Shown: positions 1 to 6,021, numbered from the stretch's first letter. The stretch: 19,234 nucleotides of DNA from Clostridiales bacterium UBA735 (GCA_002298695.1 DBLB01000129.1:6044-25277); one strand, 5' to 3'. The notes: generated by a model from the sequence alone, not told the origin. Numbers and translations: made by a program.

Positions 1-106
1 CCATGTGGCTGTGCTCCTGAATATTTTCCTGATAGGAATTGCGCATCAGACCCCAGCGGGCGATGAAGCGCATCCGGGAAATGAATGCGAAAAAACGATG
101 CTGCAT
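1..106 (-). CDS. yfbR: HD-domain 5'-deoxynucleotidase, YfbR-like (partial, N-terminus only)
   Basis: Only the first 35 codons lie in the window; the rest runs off the left edge. The start ATG is at 106-104, with GGAGGT five bases upstream. The visible residues match the N-terminus of the YfbR/HDDC2 HD-hydrolase family: a hydrophobic FFAFISRM opening, then R17-W18, LMRN and the EN..EHS motif at residues 27-33. In E. coli YfbR the arginine-tryptophan pair contacts substrate and the histidine of EHS is the first metal ligand. The family dephosphorylates deoxynucleoside 5'-monophosphates in the cytoplasm. The gene has its own promoter (173-178 and 150-155), so it is transcribed separately from rluB upstream. 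The rest of the HD domain cannot be seen, so the specificity is inferred. Confidence 0.8.
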   Translation of the reverse strand, partial: MQHRFFAFISRMRFIARWGLMRNSYQENIQEHSHM

Positions 107-119
107 AATGACCTCCGGA

Positions 120-148
120 GCCGTCCGATTCCCGGACGGCGTTTTTTT
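120..148 (+). terminator. Hairpin with T-run: terminator-like on +, 5'-UTR hairpin on -
   Basis: GCCGTCCG (120-127) pairs perfectly with CGGACGGC (133-140) across a 5-base loop, and a 7-T run follows at 142-148. Read rightward it has the form of an intrinsic terminator, but no rightward gene precedes it in the window. Read leftward it lies at the very 5' end of the yfbR-like mRNA, just before the Shine-Dalgarno. Its role may be mRNA stabilisation or blocking antisense transcription. Confidence 0.5.
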
Positions 149-149
149 C

Positions 150-178
150 ATCATACCACAGCGCGGCAGAAAAGTAAA
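150..178 (-). promoter_or_regulatory. Promoter of the yfbR-like gene
   Basis: On the minus strand, TTTACT (178-173) and TATGAT (155-150) are separated by exactly 17 bases, a good sigma-A-type promoter. Transcription would begin near 143, so the mRNA starts with a short A run followed at once by a hairpin. Confidence 0.7.
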
Positions 179-231
179 TTTCCATTGAAAACCCTTCTAA
201 CCGGTGGTATAGTAGGTTGAAGGGACTGTAA

Positions 232-394
232 GGGCAACACCGCACAATTCGGCAAGCTGATTCAGCGAGAGATTTTTCGTCAAGTCAAGGCTTGAAAAGT
301 GAAGGAATACTGTATGTATTTCGAACTTTTCAAACCGCAGAATTGGCGGAAAAGATCCGCCGAAGCGCACCGATGCAATTGTGTGGTGTTGCCC
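232..394. mobile_element. MITE-like element with 18-bp terminal inverted repeats
   Basis: The ends GGGCAACACCGCACAATT (232-249) and AATTGTGTGGTGTTGCCC (377-394) are inverted copies with one mismatch. The 163-bp interior has a central imperfect hairpin: TTGAAAAGT near 292-300 pairs with ACTTTTCAA at 324-332. A second hairpin pairs GGCGGA (345-350) with TCCGCC (356-361). No transposase is encoded, although a spurious frame passes through into rluB antisense. It sits 6 bp beyond the rluB stop. No clear target-site duplication was found. Short length, terminal inverted repeats and no coding capacity are the definition of a MITE; copy number cannot be tested here. Confidence 0.6.
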
Positions 395-400
395 AAAGCA

Positions 401-1180
401 TCAGAGTGTGCTCCGGAGCCGGGAAAGCTCCTCTGCCGTGAGCGGGCGGTACGCGCCGGGCGGCAGTTCGCCGAGCGTCAGCGGCCCCTCGGCAATGCGT
501 TTCAGACGCGTGACCGTGAGCCCGGCGCGTTCGGCCAGGCGGCGGATCTGGCGGTTCCGGCCCTCGTGGATGGTGATGCGCAGCAGCGCGGTGCCGGTTC
601 CTCCGGCCTCAGCCGGCGCAGTGCGCCCCTCCGTGCGTTCACCCGGCTTTTCGGACGGACGCGCCGGGGCTGCGCGCAGCAGCTCCACTTTCGCCGGGGC
701 CGTGTTGCGCCCGTCGATGCAGATGGGGTCGGAGAGCGTCCGCTCCGCACCCGGAGTGTAGCGGCTGACCCACAGCAGATAGACCTTGTCGACCTGATGC
801 GACGGCCGCATCAGCCGGTTGGCCAGTTCTCCGTCGTTTGTGAGCAGCAGCAGCCCCTCGGAGTTCAGGTCGAGCCGGCCGACGGGGTAGACGCGCGCAG
901 GCAGACCCGTCAGCAGATCGGCGACGCTTTTCCGCCCCTTTTCATCCGACAGCGTGGTCACATAGCCGCGCGGCTTGTTCAGCAGAAGATAGAGATGCTC
1001 CTGCGCCCGCCGCAGGCGAACGCCGTCGACCTCGATGACGTCCGTGCGCTCGTCGGCGGTGTCGCCGAGCTGCGCCGTGTTGCCGTTGACGCGCACCCGG
1101 CGCGCGGAGATCAGTTCCTCCGCCTTGCGCCGCGAGGCCACGCCGCAGCGCGATAAAATTTTCTGAAGACGTTCTTCCAT
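401..1180 (-). CDS. rluB: 23S rRNA pseudouridine synthase, RsuA/RluB family
   Basis: This 259-residue protein isomerises a uridine of 23S rRNA to pseudouridine. An N-terminal S4 RNA-binding domain (about residues 1-60, SRCGVASRRKAEELI) precedes the RsuA-type catalytic domain, whose motif VGRLDLNSEGLLLLTNDG contains the catalytic Asp. The ITIHEGRNRQIRRL motif lies near the C-terminus. The ATG at 1180 is preferred because GGAG lies six bases upstream; an in-frame TTG at 1192 would add four residues and overlap the previous gene. The stop of the carboxypeptidase gene is one base upstream, so the two are co-transcribed. Oddly, the catalytic domain carries a Pro/Arg/Ala/Gly-rich insertion of roughly 20-25 residues just before the IHEGRNRQ motif. 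RluB rather than RsuA or RluE is inferred from family and locus. Confidence 0.92.
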   Translation of the reverse strand: MEERLQKILSRCGVASRRKAEELISARRVRVNGNTAQLGDTADERTDVIEVDGVRLRRAQEHLYLLLNKPRGYVTTLSDEKGRKSVADLLTGLPARVYPVGRLDLNSEGLLLLTNDGELANRLMRPSHQVDKVYLLWVSRYTPGAERTLSDPICIDGRNTAPAKVELLRAAPARPSEKPGERTEGRTAPAEAGGTGTALLRITIHEGRNRQIRRLAERAGLTVTRLKRIAEGPLTLGELPPGAYRPLTAEELSRLRSTL

Positions 1181-1181
1181 C

Positions 1182-2354
1182 TTATTCTCCAAAGATTCGT
1201 TGAAAAAACGATTTTTTTGCCTCTATGGCCGGGACGGGCGCTGCACAGCGAAGCGGGATACTGCCGATGCGCGTCCCGTCCAGCAGAATTTCCAGCGTCC
1301 CGATCTGCCCCTCGCAGGGGGCGAACGCCATATGCGGCAGCAGTAGCCGGAACGCGGGCTGCTCATCCTGCGCCAGCGGATAGGAAAACGGGAGCACGGC
1401 CTCTGCGTCTGCAAATGCCTGCACGCCGCCGATGACCGGCACCTGACCGACGATCCCGCCCGCGCGGACGAGCGTCCGGACTTCAAAATGCGAAAACCCG
1501 TAGTCGAGCAGCGCAGCATGGTCGGCCCAGTCGTTCGGGTCGTGGATGGTGACGGCGATCAGCTGCCGCCCATCCCGTTCCGCCGCGCTGACCAGGATCC
1601 GCCCCGCGGTTCTGGTGTAGCCGGTCTTCACGCCGATAGCCCCGGGATACTGCCACAGGAGCTTGTTGTGGTTTGTCAGCGTCCGCCCCGCCGCGGTGAC
1701 GGATTTTGTCGAAACGACGGCGCGGAACGTCGGATCTTGCAGTGCGGCGCGCGTCAGACGCGCAAGGTCGCGCGCGGTGGAATAGTTTTCCTCGTCGTCC
1801 AGCCCGTGCGGATTTGCAAAATGCGTCTGCGTCAGCCCCAGGCGCGCCGCCTTCTCGTTCATCTGCGCGGCAAACGCAGACAGACTTCCGGCCACGGTCA
1901 GCGCAAGCGCGGCGGCAGCGTCGTTTCCGGAGCGGAGCATCAGCCCGTACAGCAGCTCGCGCCGCGTGAGGGTTTCCCCGGCCTGCAAATACATGGAAGA
2001 CCCTTCTATGCCGACGGCTTCCGTCGGAACAGCGACGACCGCGTCCAGCTCGCCGGCTTCGCAGACGAGCAGACCTGTCATGATCTTCGTCGTGCTGGCG
2101 ATGAGGCTTTTTTCCTCCGCATTTTCCTCGTACAGAATGCGCCCGGTGGCCGCGTCCATCAGAACGGCGCTTCTGGCCGACAGAGCGGGCGGCCGGTCAA
2201 CGGTTCCGCTGCGGTTCGCGATACGGTTCAGGGTACGGTTCGAAGTACGGTTCGGATACGGTTCCTTCTGCGCCTGCGCGCGCCCGACTGCCGGAAAAAG
2301 GAGCATCAGGGCAGCGGCCCATGCTGCTGCCCTGACAAAATGGTTTCGTTTCAT
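1182..2354 (-). CDS. D-alanyl-D-alanine carboxypeptidase (peptidase S11, penicillin-binding protein)
   Basis: The 390-residue protein removes the terminal D-Ala of peptidoglycan stem peptides outside the membrane. A signal peptide covers about residues 1-28 (basic start, AAAWAAALMLLF core, cleavage near GRAQAQ). A repetitive Asn-Arg-rich linker (35-48) follows, then the S11 catalytic domain. The three active-site boxes are visible: S87-T-T-K90, S142-G-N144 and K243-T-G245. A smaller C-terminal domain ends in a Lys/Phe-rich tail (KKSFFQRIFGE) that could act as the amphipathic anchor of DacA/DacB/DacF enzymes. The start ATG at 2354 follows a weak GTGGGTG; GTG 2369 and ATG 2360 are alternatives. 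Its place between scpAB-gerW and rluB matches that of Bacillus dacB, the spore-cortex enzyme, which suggests but does not prove a sporulation role. Confidence 0.93.
   Translation of the reverse strand: MKRNHFVRAAAWAAALMLLFPAVGRAQAQKEPYPNRTSNRTLNRIANRSGTVDRPPALSARSAVLMDAATGRILYEENAEEKSLIASTTKIMTGLLVCEAGELDAVVAVPTEAVGIEGSSMYLQAGETLTRRELLYGLMLRSGNDAAAALALTVAGSLSAFAAQMNEKAARLGLTQTHFANPHGLDDEENYSTARDLARLTRAALQDPTFRAVVSTKSVTAAGRTLTNHNKLLWQYPGAIGVKTGYTRTAGRILVSAAERDGRQLIAVTIHDPNDWADHAALLDYGFSHFEVRTLVRAGGIVGQVPVIGGVQAFADAEAVLPFSYPLAQDEQPAFRLLLPHMAFAPCEGQIGTLEILLDGTRIGSIPLRCAAPVPAIEAKKSFFQRIFGE
2208..2266. repeat. Short tandem 'tacggttc' repeats inside the carboxypeptidase gene
   Basis: The octamer TACGGTTC or close variants recurs about six times at 10-12 base spacing on the plus strand. 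It encodes the NRT/NR-rich linker just after the signal peptide. Such a minisatellite can vary in length without disturbing the catalytic domain. Confidence 0.6.
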
Positions 2355-2402
2355 ATGCATCACCCACACTTAGCATGGCACGGGCTGCACGGAGAATACC
2401 TG

Positions 2403-2798
2403 TTATTTTTCGGAAGCAGAAGCTCTGTCTTTGCGCCATTCGTCGATGCGGTCGAGCAGATCCGGCAGCTGTTCGACGAGGCGGTCCATCGATGTGGAGG
2501 CCGGTTCAGCCACCGGCAGCATCCGGACATTGCCGTCCCGGATGACCAGGAATGCGATGGGCGTGATCTTCACGCTGCCGCCCGCGCCGCCGCCGAAGGG
2601 GTTGTCGCGGTTTGCCGGGGTGTTTTTTGCGGCGAAATCCGACCCGCCGGAGGCGTAGCCGATGGAAACCTTCGTCACCGGGAGAATGGTCACGCCGTCT
2701 GGCGTGGTAATGGGGTCGCCGATGACGGTATTGACGTCGATCATGTCCTTGATCTTGCCCATGGCAGACGTCATCATGTCGGAAAGAGGATGGTTCAT
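2403..2798 (-). CDS. gerW: GerW family sporulation protein (YtfJ)
   Basis: The 131-residue product has the length and pattern of GerW/YtfJ: an N-terminal helix, then DVNTVIGDPITTPDGVTILPVTKVSIGYASGGSDF (residues 22-55). A glycine-rich FGGGAGGSVKITPIAFLVI stretch and a short helical acidic/basic tail follow. In Bacillus subtilis GerW is a forespore-expressed protein needed for normal L-alanine germination; its biochemistry is unknown. The start overlaps the stop of the DUF2953 gene by ATGA, so the two are translationally coupled, as they are next to each other in many spore-formers. Downstream, a gap of about 48 bases separates it from the carboxypeptidase gene. This gene is the clearest sign that the host forms endospores. 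Confidence 0.93.
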   Translation of the reverse strand: MNHPLSDMMTSAMGKIKDMIDVNTVIGDPITTPDGVTILPVTKVSIGYASGGSDFAAKNTPANRDNPFGGGAGGSVKITPIAFLVIRDGNVRMLPVAEPASTSMDRLVEQLPDLLDRIDEWRKDRASASEK

Positions 2799-3418
2799 AG
2801 TTGTACACCGCCTTTTTTCGAATCGTTCAGAAGTTTCAGGAAGCCGACGCCGGCCTTCAGACCGAGCGCGAGGGCGCGGCCGATGGTGATGGTGAGCACC
2901 AGATGGGCGTCGACGATCATTTTATCCATAGTATAATCCAGAATCGGGCAAATGTCACGCTTTTTTATCACGAAAAGACGATCGATCGCCGGGGTCAGCG
3001 CGCCGATCAGGGCCCAGGCGCGGCCATAGTCCATGGCGGCGCGGGCAGGGTCGTCGCTGCCGAAGACCACGTGGAGCGTCAGCTCGTCCACGCGGAGCCT
3101 GCGGCGCAGATCGCCGAGCGTGTCTGCGGCCAGCCGGGCGATGCGCAGAATGCCGTCCGTCCCGCCGGGCAGAGAGAGTTTTTTTTGTTTCTCCGGCTTT
3201 TTTTTTGGCGCGGCGGGCTTTGCGGATGCCGATTTTTTCTTTGATTTTTTGGCCTTTTTCGGCTTTGCGGGGAGAAGCTGCAGCCGGAAAGGGCCGATTT
3301 TTGCCGCGAGGAAGACGCCGTCCGGGCTGCAGCGCGTGTCCACGCCGACCGGGATGCACCCGATCAGAAGCAAAACGGCGAAAATCACGAGCAGGGTCAT
3401 CCACCAGCGCCAGATCAT
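2795..3418 (-). CDS. DUF2953 domain-containing protein (YtfI-like)
   Basis: The 207-residue protein has an N-terminal membrane segment (about 5-22, TLLVIFAVLLLIGCIPVGV) and a short soluble part. Residues 51-80 form a very Lys/Pro/Ala-rich linker. The C-terminal DUF2953 region (about 110-200) includes the FGSDDPA..MDYGRAWALIGALTP and LDYTMDKMIVDAHLVLTITIGRAL patterns. DUF2953 proteins (YtfI in Bacillus) are typically encoded right before gerW, as here with an ATGA overlap. Function is unknown; a role in the spore membrane or envelope is inferred only from this pairing. The start ATG overlaps the scpB stop by ATGA. The linker is coded by A-runs of nine and eight bases (3206-3198 and 3186-3179), which are candidate slippage sites. 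Confidence 0.85.
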   Translation of the reverse strand: MIWRWWMTLLVIFAVLLLIGCIPVGVDTRCSPDGVFLAAKIGPFRLQLLPAKPKKAKKSKKKSASAKPAAPKKKPEKQKKLSLPGGTDGILRIARLAADTLGDLRRRLRVDELTLHVVFGSDDPARAAMDYGRAWALIGALTPAIDRLFVIKKRDICPILDYTMDKMIVDAHLVLTITIGRALALGLKAGVGFLKLLNDSKKGGVQL

Positions 3419-4002
3419 GGCTGGCCCTCCGGTGCGGCGGGCTGCACGGCGTCCATGTTGAGCTGGAGCTGCTCCTTTTTGACGTTCAGGTCGACCTTTT
3501 CAATCTCCGGCAGGTCGGCCAGCGACGTAAGACCGAACACACGCAGAAAATCCGGCGTCGTTTCGTACAGGATCGGACGGCCGGGAACGTTCAGGCGGCC
3601 GCATTCACGGATGAGCTTTTTCGTGAGCAGCGCGCTGACGGAATAGGCGCTGTCGACGCCGCGGATCGTCTCGATATAAGCTTTCGTCGCGGGCTGATAG
3701 TAGGCGATGACCGTGAGCGTCTCAAGCTGGGACGGCGAGAGCTTCGGCGGCTTGCGCGTTTCGAGCGTCCGGGTGACGATCTCGGCCATCTCGGGCGAGG
3801 AGCACATCTGATAGGCGTCCTCGAGGCGGACGATACGGATGCCGCTGCGGTGGTAGGACAGGTCGCTCATCAGCGCGGCGCAGGCCGCATGGACGTCGGC
3901 AGGGTCGGCGGGAATGGATTCGGCCAGTCGGGAGGCCGCGACCGGTTCCCCGGCCGCAAAGAGCACAGCCATGATGGCGCGCTGCAAATCGGTTTGTTCC
4001 AT
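3415..4002 (-). CDS. scpB: Segregation and condensation protein B
   Basis: ScpB is the winged-helix kleisin-binding subunit of the SMC-ScpAB condensin that compacts and segregates the chromosome. The 195-residue product shows the ScpB pattern: QRAIMAVLFAAGEPV at the N-terminus, then LSPSQLETLTVIAYYQPATKAYIETIRGVDS, then GRPILYETTPDFLRVFGLTSLADLP. The ATG at 4002 is chosen because AAGGAGG stands six bases upstream; the longer frame to 4110 only reads through the scpA 3' end. ScpA ends 10 bases before it and the following DUF2953 gene overlaps its stop by ATGA. The smc gene is not in this window. Confidence 0.95.
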   Translation of the reverse strand: MEQTDLQRAIMAVLFAAGEPVAASRLAESIPADPADVHAACAALMSDLSYHRSGIRIVRLEDAYQMCSSPEMAEIVTRTLETRKPPKLSPSQLETLTVIAYYQPATKAYIETIRGVDSAYSVSALLTKKLIRECGRLNVPGRPILYETTPDFLRVFGLTSLADLPEIEKVDLNVKKEQLQLNMDAVQPAAPEGQP

Positions 4003-4012
4003 GGATTCCTCC

Positions 4013-4798
4013 TTATCCGGCGCTGACCGGCTCGTCCGGGTCCTTGAGGTAGGTGACGGACGGGTCGGCTTCATCGTCGATGGAAACGGACTTGAGTTTA
4101 CATAATTCAAGCAGGGCGAGGAAGGTCGCCACGATCTCGGAGCGGCTTCGGCTGCCCCGGAACAGGGCTTTCAGACGCATGACGCCGTGCGCGAACAGGC
4201 GGCGGACGATCTCGGACGCTTTTTTGACGACGGGATACGGCTCTGCGCCGACGATGCCCGCGAAGTTGGACACGGGCGGGGGCAGGCGGCGCTCGGTGCG
4301 GTCGGCAATGTTGGCGAGGGCCGCGAGCAGGTCGGACGGGTCGTGTCGGTAACGATAGGTGTTGTCCCGTTCATAGGGCTCCGGGCCCTTGGTGAACAGA
4401 CCGAGGCCCAGCTCGTTGCGGACGGAGAGCTGCGCGGCGGCGAGCTTGATCTGCTCGTAGGCTTCCTTGCTCTGCCGCTCGCGGAGGGAGCGGATGAGGA
4501 TCTCCATGTCGCTCGCGGCCTCCTCCTGCTCGGCCTTGGAGAGCAGCATGCGCGTTTTGATATACATAAGGTGCGAGGCCATGGCGATGAACTCGCTGGC
4601 GACCTCCATGTCCATGCGCTTGCGTTCGTCGAGCCAGGCGAGATATTGCTCTAAAATGGAGGTGATGCTCACGTCCTGGATCTCAATTTTATTTTTGCTG
4701 AGCAGCAGGAGAATGACGTCCAGCGGGCCGTCGAAATCCTCAAGGGTCTCGGCCCTGGCGCGGACGACGCTGTCCAGATGGTATACGGGTTCGTTCAT
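4013..4798 (-). CDS. scpA: Segregation and condensation protein A (kleisin)
   Basis: ScpA is the kleisin that bridges the two heads of the SMC dimer. The 261-residue protein has the kleisin N-terminal region (FDGPLDVILLLLSKNKIEIQDVSI, residues 22-45, then EYL-like EQYLAWLDERKRMDMEVASEFIAMASHLMYIKTRMLL). A variable charged middle follows. The C-terminal winged-helix part (about 195-250) contains RSRSEIVATFLALLELCKLKSVSI. Its ATG overlaps the stop of the upstream site-2 protease gene (ATGA), so translation is probably coupled. The length is normal for the family. Confidence 0.95.
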   Translation of the reverse strand: MNEPVYHLDSVVRARAETLEDFDGPLDVILLLLSKNKIEIQDVSITSILEQYLAWLDERKRMDMEVASEFIAMASHLMYIKTRMLLSKAEQEEAASDMEILIRSLRERQSKEAYEQIKLAAAQLSVRNELGLGLFTKGPEPYERDNTYRYRHDPSDLLAALANIADRTERRLPPPVSNFAGIVGAEPYPVVKKASEIVRRLFAHGVMRLKALFRGSRSRSEIVATFLALLELCKLKSVSIDDEADPSVTYLKDPDEPVSAG

Positions 4799-5469
4799 AC
4801 AAACAGTCCAATCAGGGAGGATACGACGGCGGAGAGGCCGTCAAGCAGGCCGGTACGCAGGAAGGTGAGCGGCGTGTCGAGTACGTCGGCAAAGAGCAGA
4901 ATGTAGAGCAGGATGAAGCCGTAGCGCTCATAGCGCATGAGCCAGGCGTAGGCGCGGTCCGGCAGGAAGGCGAAGAGCACCTTGCTGCCGTCGAGCGGGG
5001 GGATGGGGAAGAGGTTGAAGACTGCGAGGCCGGCGCTCAGGATCGCGGTATAGAGGAAGAAATAGCTGACATAGTCGACCGGCGTCGTCTGCGGGAGGAA
5101 CAGATTGCAGAGCGCAAGGCAGACGAGCGCCAGGAAGGCCAGAATGACGTTCGAGACCGGCCCGGCGAGGGCCGTGAGCGCCATGCCGGCGCGGCGATTG
5201 CGGAAGCGGCGCATGTCGACCGGGACGGGCTTCGCCCAGCCGAAATGGAAGATCGCCATCATGACGAGGCCGCCGATGTCGATATGGCGGAGCGGGTTCA
5301 GCGAGATGCGGCCCATGCGTTTGGCCGTATCGTCGCCCATCCAGTATGCAGCCAGACCGTGGCACGATTCGTGGACGGTGATGCAGAGCAGGGAGGCGAG
5401 AACGACGATGAGCGTGTCAAGGAGGGTATCGAAGTTGAGCTGGCGGAGCCAGGAGAGAAAGGTGGTCAT
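4795..5469 (-). CDS. Site-2 protease family (M50) membrane metalloprotease
   Basis: The 224-residue protein is a short intramembrane zinc protease of the M50 family. H33-E-S-C-H37 is the HExxH zinc motif, inside a membrane helix (LIVVLASLLCITVHE). The third ligand motif NLFPIPPLDG lies at 152-161 with Asp160. At least four further hydrophobic segments are visible (about 68-78, 96-122, 134-155, 184-205). There is no PDZ or CBS domain, so this is the minimal form often encoded just before scpA in Clostridia. Its substrate is unknown; related enzymes cleave membrane-bound anti-sigma or transcription factors. It is the first gene of the seven-gene operon. AAGGA lies eight bases before the start. 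Confidence 0.92.
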   Translation of the reverse strand: MTTFLSWLRQLNFDTLLDTLIVVLASLLCITVHESCHGLAAYWMGDDTAKRMGRISLNPLRHIDIGGLVMMAIFHFGWAKPVPVDMRRFRNRRAGMALTALAGPVSNVILAFLALVCLALCNLFLPQTTPVDYVSYFFLYTAILSAGLAVFNLFPIPPLDGSKVLFAFLPDRAYAWLMRYERYGFILLYILLFADVLDTPLTFLRTGLLDGLSAVVSSLIGLFV

Positions 5470-5483
5470 AATAAGTCCTTTTT

Positions 5484-5500
5484 ATCATTTTCAAAATGAT
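5484..5500. promoter_or_regulatory. Perfect 17-bp palindrome upstream of the protease-scpAB operon
   Basis: ATCATTTT (5484-5491) and AAAATGAT (5493-5500) flank a single C, giving an 8-1-8 inverted repeat 15 bases before the first gene. The odd-centred AT-rich geometry resembles operators of Fur-family regulators, but the sequence is not a consensus Fur or PerR box. No convincing -35/-10 pair was identified here. Confidence 0.35.
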
Positions 5501-5537
5501 TTCGATGCGTTTGCTGGAAAAGCGTTTTTTGAACCCA

Positions 5538-5568
5538 TTCTTTTCTTTCTCTGCCAGAAAGAAAAGAA
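5538..5568. repeat. Palindromic pyrimidine/purine repeat, copy 1
   Basis: TTCTTTTCTTTCT (5538-5550) and AGAAAGAAAAGAA (5556-5568) form a perfect 13-bp stem around CTGCC. A near-identical palindrome occurs at 5906-5937 and half-site versions at 5584-5597 and 5875-5890. Confidence 0.75.
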
Positions 5569-5583
5569 CGGTTTCAAACTGCC

Positions 5584-5890
5584 AAGAAAAGAAAGAGGGC
5601 CGATGCGAACCGTTGCCCTGAATTGGCCTCTGAAGATTTTAGCCATCAGCTGTCCGTTGCGTCAGACCCTACCACCCGAAAGGTCTCTGCGCTCTGCGCA
5701 TCGCCTTTCGGTGGAGCTGCTTACAAAGTCGCACAGCAGTTGCCTGCCCGCCATCATCAAGATAGCGTGCGGCGCGTAGTTGGACCTCGTGAGGTGACTT
5801 GGGGCGGGCAAATGAGGCCTGGTGAATGAGTTGTTACATGATGGCGGCACGGTCTGCACTCCCAGTTTCGGGAGTTCTCTTTCTTTTCTT
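5584..5890. repeat. Structured intergenic element flanked by inverted AAGAAAAGAAAGAG repeats
   Basis: AAGAAAAGAAAGAG (5584-5597) and its inverse CTCTTTCTTTTCTT (5877-5890) bound about 307 bp with no plausible gene. The inside is rich in pairings. CCACCCGAAAGG (5672-5683) pairs with CCTTTCGGTGG (5704-5714) with one bulged C. TGCCCGCC (5745-5752) pairs with GGCGGGCA (5803-5810). CCGCCATCAT (5748-5757) pairs alternatively with ATGATGGCGG (5838-5847). ACCTC (5784-5788) pairs with GAGGT (5791-5795), and ACTCCC (5858-5863) with GGGAGT (5870-5875). It could be a non-autonomous mobile repeat or a structured RNA; neither is proven. Confidence 0.5.
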
Positions 5891-5905
5891 CACCGGGCGC
5901 GGCGG

Positions 5906-5937
5906 TTCTTTTCTTTCTCTAAAGAGAAAGAAAAGAA
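5906..5937. repeat. Palindromic pyrimidine/purine repeat, copy 2
   Basis: TTCTTTTCTTTCTCT (5906-5920) and AGAGAAAGAAAAGAA (5923-5937) form a perfect 15-bp inverted repeat with a two-base centre. It shares the same arms as the copy at 5538-5568. Confidence 0.75.
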
Positions 5938-5951
5938 TGGGGGCGCAAATC

Positions 5952-5977
5952 GGGCGGACAGGGTCGTCCGCCCCTAC
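5952..5977. repeat. GC-rich hairpin repeat, unit 1
   Basis: GGGCGGAC (5952-5959) pairs with GTCCGCCC (5966-5973) around AGGGTC and is followed by CTAC. It is the first of three related units in 150 bp. Confidence 0.7.
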
Positions 5978-5995
5978 GACCGCTGCGGCGGGGAC

Positions 5996-6021
5996 GGGCC
6001 GATGAGGGCATCGGCCCCTAC
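5996..6021. repeat. GC-rich hairpin repeat, unit 2 (compensatory variant)
   Basis: GGGCCGATG (5996-6004) pairs with CATCGGCCC (6009-6017) around AGGG and is followed by CTAC. The arms differ from units 1 and 3 yet remain fully complementary, so pairing is conserved while sequence is not. Confidence 0.7.

Noticed and set aside
299..1156. 285-codon frame starting in the MITE-like element and running antisense through rluB
   Set aside because: Start lies in the repeat's hairpin, and the remainder is the rluB antisense frame.
1488..2936. 482-codon plus-strand frame across the carboxypeptidase and gerW genes
   Set aside because: Spans several real minus-strand genes and their junctions; no domain or ribosome site.
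5662..5859. 65-codon minus-strand frame inside the repeat element
   Set aside because: Not supported by a ribosome site or promoter; it coincides with base-paired repeat DNA, so it is more likely incidental.
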